Positions 6,362 through 10,670 of a stretch of DNA of 10,670 nucleotides are shown here, piece after piece. The position numbers and the translations under genes are program-made. The DNA lies in assembly GCA_016919605.1 (NCBI GenBank), contig JACXTQ010000086.1, positions 1 to 10,670 of the forward strand, given 5' to 3'. The stretch's first letter is position 1, and every line of letters begins with the position of its first letter. This DNA is from Methylovulum sp. GTDB taxonomy: Bacteria > Pseudomonadota > Gammaproteobacteria > Methylococcales > Methylomonadaceae. Below the pieces are notes generated by a model, which worked only from the letters and a program-made list of their open reading frames with translations, did no database searches and was not told the DNA's origin.

Positions 6362-8362
6362 TTAGTTCTGAAGTACCGCTTCTACGTTCATCACTACATT
6401 TTCAACAGTAAAACCGAACTCTTTAAATAGTTGCCCTGCTGGAGCTGATTCACCAAAATGATCAATACCAACAACTCTTCCATTGACACCGACATACTTC
6501 CACCACAGATCGGTCACGCCCGCTTCAACGGCTACGCGCTTAGTCACCGCTGAAGGCAACACCGACTCTTTATAGGCAGCGTCTTGGGCATCAAAAATAT
6601 TGGTTGACGGCATGGAGACAACGCGAATATTTTTACCGGCAGTTTTTAACTGTTCGGCAGCTTTCACCGCAAGTTCAACTTCTGATCCTGTTGCGATAAT
6701 GATGGCATCAGGTGTGCCTTCGCTATCAACAAGGACATAACCGCCGCGTGCTATGGCGCTGATTTGTTCGGCAGTCCGTGGCATATGCGTTAGGTTTTGA
6801 CGTGAAAACACCAAAACCGAAGGGCCGTCGGTGCGCTCAATCGCCGCACGCCAAGCTACCGTAGTTTCAACGGCATCACAGCTACGCCAAACCTGCATAC
6901 CCGGAATCATGCGCAACGTCGCGGTTTGTTCAACCGGCTGATGGGTCGGCCCGTCTTCACCCAAACCGATAGAGTCGTGGGTATAAACAAAGATGGAGCG
7001 AATCTTCATTAACGATGACATTCTAACGGCATTACGCGCGTATTCGGAGAACATCAGGAAGGTCGCGCCGAACGGGATAAGGCCGCCATGCAAGGCGACA
7101 CCATTCATGATGGCGGACATACCAAACTCACGGACACCGTAGTTGACATAGTTGGCATTAGGTTTGTCGGCACGCATCGGTTTGTAACCTGACCATTCGG
7201 TCATGTTGGAACAACCTAAATCGGCTGAACCGCCGAATATTTCCGGCAACAACTTGGCGAAACCTTCAATGGCCGCTAATGAGGACAATCGGCTGGCGGT
7301 AGTTTTAGCTTCTGCATTGACGGCGCTGACAAACGCATCCGCACCTTCATTCCAGTTTGCCGGCAACTCGCCTGCCATACGGCGCTCATATTCCGCCGCC
7401 AATTCTGGATAAGCGTTTTTGTAAGCTTGGAATTTTTCGTTCCAAGCTTGTTCGTCTTGAGCACCTTTTTCTTTAGTGTCCCAACCTTTATAGACATGCT
7501 CAGGTACTTCAAAGGAACCGTAATCCCAACCTAACGCCGCTTTGGTCAGATTGATTTCGGCATCGCCCAAAGGTGCACCATGACAGGCATGGGAACCGGC
7601 TTTGTTAGGGGAGCCAAAACCAATCGTGGTTTTGCAGCAAATCATGGTGGGTTTGCCGGTCACTTCTTTCGCCAGCGTAATCGCTTTATGGATCGCTTCG
7701 GCATCATGCCCGTCAACATCGGCAATCACATGCCAGCCATAAGACTCAAAACGCATGGGCGTATTGTCGGTAAACCAGCCATCAACATGACCGTCGATAG
7801 AAATGCCGTTGTCATCCCAAAACGCGATCAGTTTGCCTAAGCCTAAAGTACCGGCCAGCGAACAGGCTTCGTGGGAAATGCCTTCCATCAAGCAACCGTC
7901 ACCTAAGAACACATAGGTGTTGTGGTCTACGATAACATGATCTTCCCGATTAAATTGCGCAGCCAAGGCTTTTTCGGCGATGGCCATACCCACGGCATTG
8001 GTAATGCCTTGACCTAATGGGCCAGTGGTAGTTTCTACGCCGGGCGCATAACCGTATTCAGGATGCCCTGGGGTTTTTGAATGCAGCTGACGGAAACTTT
8101 TCAGCTCTTCGATAGGCAGATCATAACCTGTCAGATGCAACAGGGAGTAGATCAGCATGGAGCCATGACCATTTGAGAGAACAAAACGATCACGATTCGA
8201 CCATTTTGGATGGGTCGGATTATGGGTCATGAAGTCATTCCAGAGAACTTCGGCGATATCCGCCATCCCCATTGGTGCCCCTGGATGTCCAGAGTTTGCT
8301 TTCTGTACGGCATCCATGCTCAAAGCGCGTATGGCGTTCGCTAATTCTCGGCGCGAAGTCAT
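6362..8362 (-). CDS. tkt: Transketolase
   Basis: Full-length transketolase of 666 residues. It is thiamine-diphosphate dependent and moves two-carbon ketol units between sugar phosphates; in the RuMP cycle it helps regenerate ribulose 5-phosphate. Visible: H26 (SGHPGAPMG), H66 (NGHGSML) and H100 (PGHPEYG); the ThDP/metal motif starting GDG at 154-156 and ending with N185 (WDDNGISIDG); H261 (HACHGAPLG); and the cofactor-activating glutamate E412 (GVREFGM). The pyrimidine domain carries DSIGLGEDGPTHQPVEQ and the C-terminal domain ends the protein normally. The ATG at 8362 has a strong ribosome site (AAGGAGAA, complement of 8367-8374). It lies downstream of phi past a hairpin terminator, and upstream of the two repeat-protein genes on the same strand. 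Confidence 0.97.
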   Translation of the reverse strand: MTSRRELANAIRALSMDAVQKANSGHPGAPMGMADIAEVLWNDFMTHNPTHPKWSNRDRFVLSNGHGSMLIYSLLHLTGYDLPIEELKSFRQLHSKTPGHPEYGYAPGVETTTGPLGQGITNAVGMAIAEKALAAQFNREDHVIVDHNTYVFLGDGCLMEGISHEACSLAGTLGLGKLIAFWDDNGISIDGHVDGWFTDNTPMRFESYGWHVIADVDGHDAEAIHKAITLAKEVTGKPTMICCKTTIGFGSPNKAGSHACHGAPLGDAEINLTKAALGWDYGSFEVPEHVYKGWDTKEKGAQDEQAWNEKFQAYKNAYPELAAEYERRMAGELPANWNEGADAFVSAVNAEAKTTASRLSSLAAIEGFAKLLPEIFGGSADLGCSNMTEWSGYKPMRADKPNANYVNYGVREFGMSAIMNGVALHGGLIPFGATFLMFSEYARNAVRMSSLMKIRSIFVYTHDSIGLGEDGPTHQPVEQTATLRMIPGMQVWRSCDAVETTVAWRAAIERTDGPSVLVFSRQNLTHMPRTAEQISAIARGGYVLVDSEGTPDAIIIATGSEVELAVKAAEQLKTAGKNIRVVSMPSTNIFDAQDAAYKESVLPSAVTKRVAVEAGVTDLWWKYVGVNGRVVGIDHFGESAPAGQLFKEFGFTVENVVMNVEAVLQN

Positions 8363-8451
8363 ATTGTTCTCCTTTTAAATTACTTATCAATGGCAATGAC
8401 CATCTGCATGATCTTGCCAGGAAATATTATTTGTTATTAGCCACATAAAAC

Positions 8452-8476
8452 GGGAACGGGTTTATGGCCCGTTCCC
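8452..8476 (-). terminator. Hairpin terminator after hps-phi
   Basis: A perfect 9-bp stem, GGGAACGGG (8452-8460) with CCCGTTCCC (8468-8476), has a 7-base loop. On the minus strand it is followed by GTTTTATG, a short U tract. It starts 7 bases past the phi stop. Probably a partial terminator that lets hps-phi transcript exceed tkt, or a 3'-end stabiliser. Confidence 0.7.
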
Positions 8477-8482
8477 TTGGCA

Positions 8483-9016
8483 TTATTCTAAGTTAGCGTG
8501 TCTTTCTCTCATTATTTCTTCAGGTATCCCTTTATCATGAATAATATGAGAAACGGTTGACTCTAAAAATAATAATGTGGATAGTTCAAATACAGTGCCC
8601 ATGGGCATACCGAAGACTTTTCCATATTGCTCGGCACGACCAATTTGAAATACTGCATCCGCCATGTCACCGATGGTCGATTCGCTTTTTGCGGAGATCA
8701 ACACGATGTTGGCGCCTATCTTTTTAGCACTTTTAGTAAACGCCACCAATTGCTCAGTTTCCCCTGAACCGGAGATAATGATCAATAAATCACCGCTTTT
8801 TATGCTCGGTGTGACAATTTCACCTACGACACTGACATCGTAACCACCATGCACCAATCTCATAGCAAAGAAATTACCAACCAGTTTGGAACGGCCAGCC
8901 CCTGCAATAAATATGCGTTTGGCGTTGTCCAACAGTTGCGTCAACTTTACATCATATGTGCTGTCTGTGGCTTCCAGAATGCTTGCAATCTTTTCTATGA
9001 CAAGTTGCTGGTGCAT
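8483..9016 (-). CDS. hxlB: 6-phospho-3-hexuloisomerase (SIS domain)
   Basis: SIS-domain isomerase of 177 residues, the usual size for the family. It converts D-arabino-3-hexulose 6-phosphate to fructose 6-phosphate, the second RuMP-specific step. Visible SIS elements: GAGRS at 39-43, the SGSGET sugar-phosphate loop at 82-87, then the family blocks VLISAKSES and MPMGTVFELSTLLFLE (137-152), and a C-terminal HDKGIPEEIMRERHANLE helix. The ATG at 9016 lies 2 bases past the hps stop, with GAGG 7 bases upstream inside the hps 3' end, so the two are translated from one message. A hairpin terminator follows. Often named phi or hpi in methylotrophs. Confidence 0.95.
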   Translation of the reverse strand: MHQQLVIEKIASILEATDSTYDVKLTQLLDNAKRIFIAGAGRSKLVGNFFAMRLVHGGYDVSVVGEIVTPSIKSGDLLIIISGSGETEQLVAFTKSAKKIGANIVLISAKSESTIGDMADAVFQIGRAEQYGKVFGMPMGTVFELSTLLFLESTVSHIIHDKGIPEEIMRERHANLE

Positions 9017-9018
9017 TT

Positions 9019-9666
9019 TTATACCTCAGTTGCATCAACCAGTTCGCGGATTTCGCGAGCAGCTTCAGCTGGAGATGGAGCGCCGTAGATGGCAGCGCCA
9101 ACGACGATGATGTTTGCGCCTGATTTGACAACGTCTTGGACAGTTGCAGGTTTGATGCCGCCAGCGACAGAAATTCTGACGTTCAGGCCCAATTTGGCGA
9201 TGTCGTTCAGGTCAGAGAAAGGGGTGTGGCCAGCCGCTTGTGCGTCAAGACCTGTGTGGATACCCATGATGTGGGCACCAGCTTCAGCAGTTGCGCGGGC
9301 GCAAGCGGCTTTGTCTTCAACGTTGATCAAGTCGATTTGTGCTTCAGCGCCGAATGCGTTGGCGGCTTTGATAACGCCCAAGCAAGTTGCCAAGCCAGAT
9401 ACGCCCAAAACTGTACAAATATCAGCACCAGCGGCATAAAATGGTGTGGCTTCGTATTCGCCGGCATCCATAGTTTTAAGGTCAACCAAAATCAGTTTGT
9501 CTGGGAATTTAGCTCTCAGAGTTTTGACCAGATTGACACCGTTGTGTTTGATGCATGGGGTTCCGATTTCAAAAATGTCAACGTGTGGCGCAACTTGTTC
9601 TGCAAGTGCAACTGTTGCGTCAAAATCTAATGAATCCAATGCCATTTGAATTAATGGTCTAGCCAT
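9019..9666 (-). CDS. hxlA: 3-hexulose-6-phosphate synthase
   Basis: Orotidine-decarboxylase-superfamily (beta/alpha) barrel of 215 residues. It condenses formaldehyde with ribulose 5-phosphate to give D-arabino-3-hexulose 6-phosphate, the entry reaction of the RuMP cycle, and needs Mg2+. Visible: MALDSLDFD at the first strand (D11), E33 in IFEIGTP, the superfamily signature DLKTMD (62-67, with K64 and D67), H137 in MGIHTGLDAQA, and the phosphate-binding VAGGIKP (168-173) and VVGAAIYGA. The ATG at 9666 has GGAG 8 bases upstream. A consensus TATAAT sits about 28-33 bases upstream of the start, consistent with a strongly expressed gene. It heads the hps-phi pair. Often named hps in methylotrophs. 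Confidence 0.97.
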   Translation of the reverse strand: MARPLIQMALDSLDFDATVALAEQVAPHVDIFEIGTPCIKHNGVNLVKTLRAKFPDKLILVDLKTMDAGEYEATPFYAAGADICTVLGVSGLATCLGVIKAANAFGAEAQIDLINVEDKAACARATAEAGAHIMGIHTGLDAQAAGHTPFSDLNDIAKLGLNVRISVAGGIKPATVQDVVKSGANIIVVGAAIYGAPSPAEAAREIRELVDATEV

Positions 9667-10060
9667 GATATGTGCTCCGAAGGGTTATTAATAATTATAG
9701 TTGGTTGCATAATTGTTTTGCGGACGTAACTGTAAAGTAGAATAGGGAGGGATGTCAATGCCCAATGCTGAATGTTCCGCCACCCCCCCTTATACGCCAA
9801 TTGTTACCCCATAAAAATATCATACAAAATCATAATTTTACAATAAAAATCACCATCGTCACATTTCATTTTCTTAATGGGTGGCAAAACTTGCCTAAAA
9901 CCGCCAGTTTACAGCCATTACAAGCTCCCGCGCCAACCAACACCCATGCTATGGGGCAGCGGAAAAAAAGCGCTTGCCAATAGTTTTAAAGATGTCAATT
10001 GACGGCAAACCTTTTATACTACGCAGCTGACTAAAAAGCCCTTTTCATTTGAGATATTGC
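9667..10060. other. Intergenic region between divergent hps and the HAD phosphatase gene
   Basis: 394 bases with no supported gene. It must hold the upstream regions of both divergent genes. Seen: the TATAAT noted for hps; on the plus strand a TATACT at 10015-10020 about 40 bases before the phosphatase start; and a perfect palindrome GTCAATTGAC at 9994-10003 just ahead of it. The open frame 9765-9983 is low-complexity and unlike the neighbouring genes, so I do not call it. An AT-rich tract at about 9806-9875 contains no clear repeat. Confidence 0.6.
9694..9699 (-). promoter_or_regulatory. Candidate -10 element for hps-phi
   Basis: TATAAT on the minus strand (complement of ATTATA 9694-9699), 28-33 bases upstream of the hps ATG. 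The best-spaced -35 position (9717-9722, CGCAAA on the minus strand) is a poor match, so the promoter may need an activator, or the match may be chance in an AT-rich stretch. Confidence 0.35.
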
Positions 10061-10670
10061 ATGGAACCCTTTAATAACATTCGCGCCCTCATCATTGATA
10101 TGGATGGGGTCTTATGGCACGGCGACAAGGCCATCCCCGGACTGGGCGAGTTTTTTCAGACCCTTCGCGCCCAAAACTTGCGCTTTATCCTAGCCACCAA
10201 CAATGCCAGCCTAACACCGGCGCAATACGTCAACAAACTGGCCAGAATGGGCGTGAGCGTCAGCGAAAACGAAATTTTGACCTCCGGCATGGCCACCGCC
10301 TTATACCTAAGCCAACATGAAGATCCGGCGACCACCCGCGTTTTTGTCTTAGGTGAAGAAGGTGCCAGCGAACCCTTGCGCCAATGCGGCTTTACCTTGA
10401 CCGGACTTTACGAGCTTAACAGCGAGAAAACCCCCAACCAAGGCGCGGATGTGGTCGTTTGCGGTAAAGACCAAACCTTAAGCTGGGATAAACTGGCCAC
10501 CGCCAGCCTAAATATCCGCGCAGGGGCAAAATTCATCGGCACCAATGCCGACACCACACTACCCACCGAATATGGCATCACCCACGGTAACGGCGCTATT
10601 TTGGCGGCCTTGCAAGCGGCGACCGGAGTTACGCCGACTATCATCGGCAAACCAGAGCCGATCATTTACC
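10061..10670 (+). CDS. NagD-like HAD-superfamily phosphatase (partial, cut by window end)
   Basis: An open frame from ATG 10061 runs without a stop to the window edge, giving 203 codons of a protein that is normally about 250-300 residues. HAD motif I is IIDMDGVLW (D13, D15), followed by AIPG, motif II in ATNNAS, then the IIA-cap region. GTNADTTLP and the motif III-like GKPEPIIY just before the cut fit the NagD / phosphoglycolate-phosphatase-like subfamily IIA. Such enzymes dephosphorylate small phosphorylated metabolites (phosphoglycolate, nucleotides, sugar phosphates); the substrate here cannot be read from the sequence. GAGA about 8 bases upstream of the ATG is a modest ribosome site. It is divergent from hps, so any link to sugar-phosphate housekeeping in the RuMP cycle is only suggestive. 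The catalytic motif IV lies beyond the window. Confidence 0.88.
   Translation, partial: MEPFNNIRALIIDMDGVLWHGDKAIPGLGEFFQTLRAQNLRFILATNNASLTPAQYVNKLARMGVSVSENEILTSGMATALYLSQHEDPATTRVFVLGEEGASEPLRQCGFTLTGLYELNSEKTPNQGADVVVCGKDQTLSWDKLATASLNIRAGAKFIGTNADTTLPTEYGITHGNGAILAALQAATGVTPTIIGKPEPIIY

Noticed and set aside
9136..9630. 164-codon plus-strand open frame opposite hps
   Set aside because: Antisense to the well-conserved hps; the length is explained by the biased codon use of a highly expressed gene.
9765..9983. Small plus-strand open frame (72 codons) upstream of the HAD phosphatase gene
   Set aside because: Low-complexity, Pro/His/Asn-rich translation, no ribosome site and no family resemblance; it lies in an AT-rich intergenic region.
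9999..10020. TTGACG plus TATACT as a sigma70 promoter for the HAD phosphatase gene
   Set aside because: The spacer is only 10 bases, far short of the usual 16-18; the TATACT alone is kept as a weak possibility.
1..10670. CRISPR arrays, tRNA or rRNA genes, insertion sequences, integrase or phage genes
   Set aside because: None found; repeats seen are protein-coding motifs or short hairpins, and gene content is metabolic and housekeeping.

Overview
The window looks like a chromosomal segment of a gammaproteobacterium that fixes formaldehyde by the ribulose monophosphate (RuMP) cycle. A type I methanotroph (Methylococcales) is the most likely source. The evidence is a same-strand run of hexulose-6-phosphate synthase, 6-phospho-3-hexuloisomerase, transketolase, transaldolase and class II fructose-bisphosphate aldolase. 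Flanking housekeeping genes (RppH, YlqF/RbgA, YfbR) have gammaproteobacterial character. Another RuMP methylotroph such as Methylophaga cannot be excluded from the sequence alone.

Layout: positions 1-2331 hold rppH (+), a circularly permuted ribosome-assembly GTPase (-) with a strong terminator, and a divergent yfbR 5'-deoxynucleotidase (+). A bidirectional terminator at about 2359-2392 separates these from the RuMP block. From 9666 down to 2406 everything is on the minus strand, in transcription order: hps, phi, hairpin terminator, tkt, two uncharacterised membrane-protein genes, hairpin terminator, tal, a large perfect hairpin, fba. The roughly 394-base gap 9667-10060 carries the divergent upstream regions of hps and of a NagD-like HAD phosphatase gene (+) that runs off the end of the window.

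How it works together: Hps condenses formaldehyde with ribulose 5-phosphate and Phi isomerises the product to fructose 6-phosphate. Tkt and Tal rearrange sugar phosphates to regenerate ribulose 5-phosphate, and Fba links the cycle to triose phosphates.

The most interesting part is the pair of genes at 4724-5536 and 5540-6244, sitting between tkt and tal. Both encode proteins with one predicted mature transmembrane segment and a C-terminal array of a short motif, roughly (T/S)GVxKYLxxQ: 11 copies in one, 4 in the other. In both, predicted topology places the array on the cytoplasmic side. I recognise no known family. Their position inside the RuMP cluster, same-strand orientation, apparent translational coupling and shared motif suggest a two-component membrane-anchored docking or scaffolding system tied to formaldehyde assimilation. 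That role is inference only.
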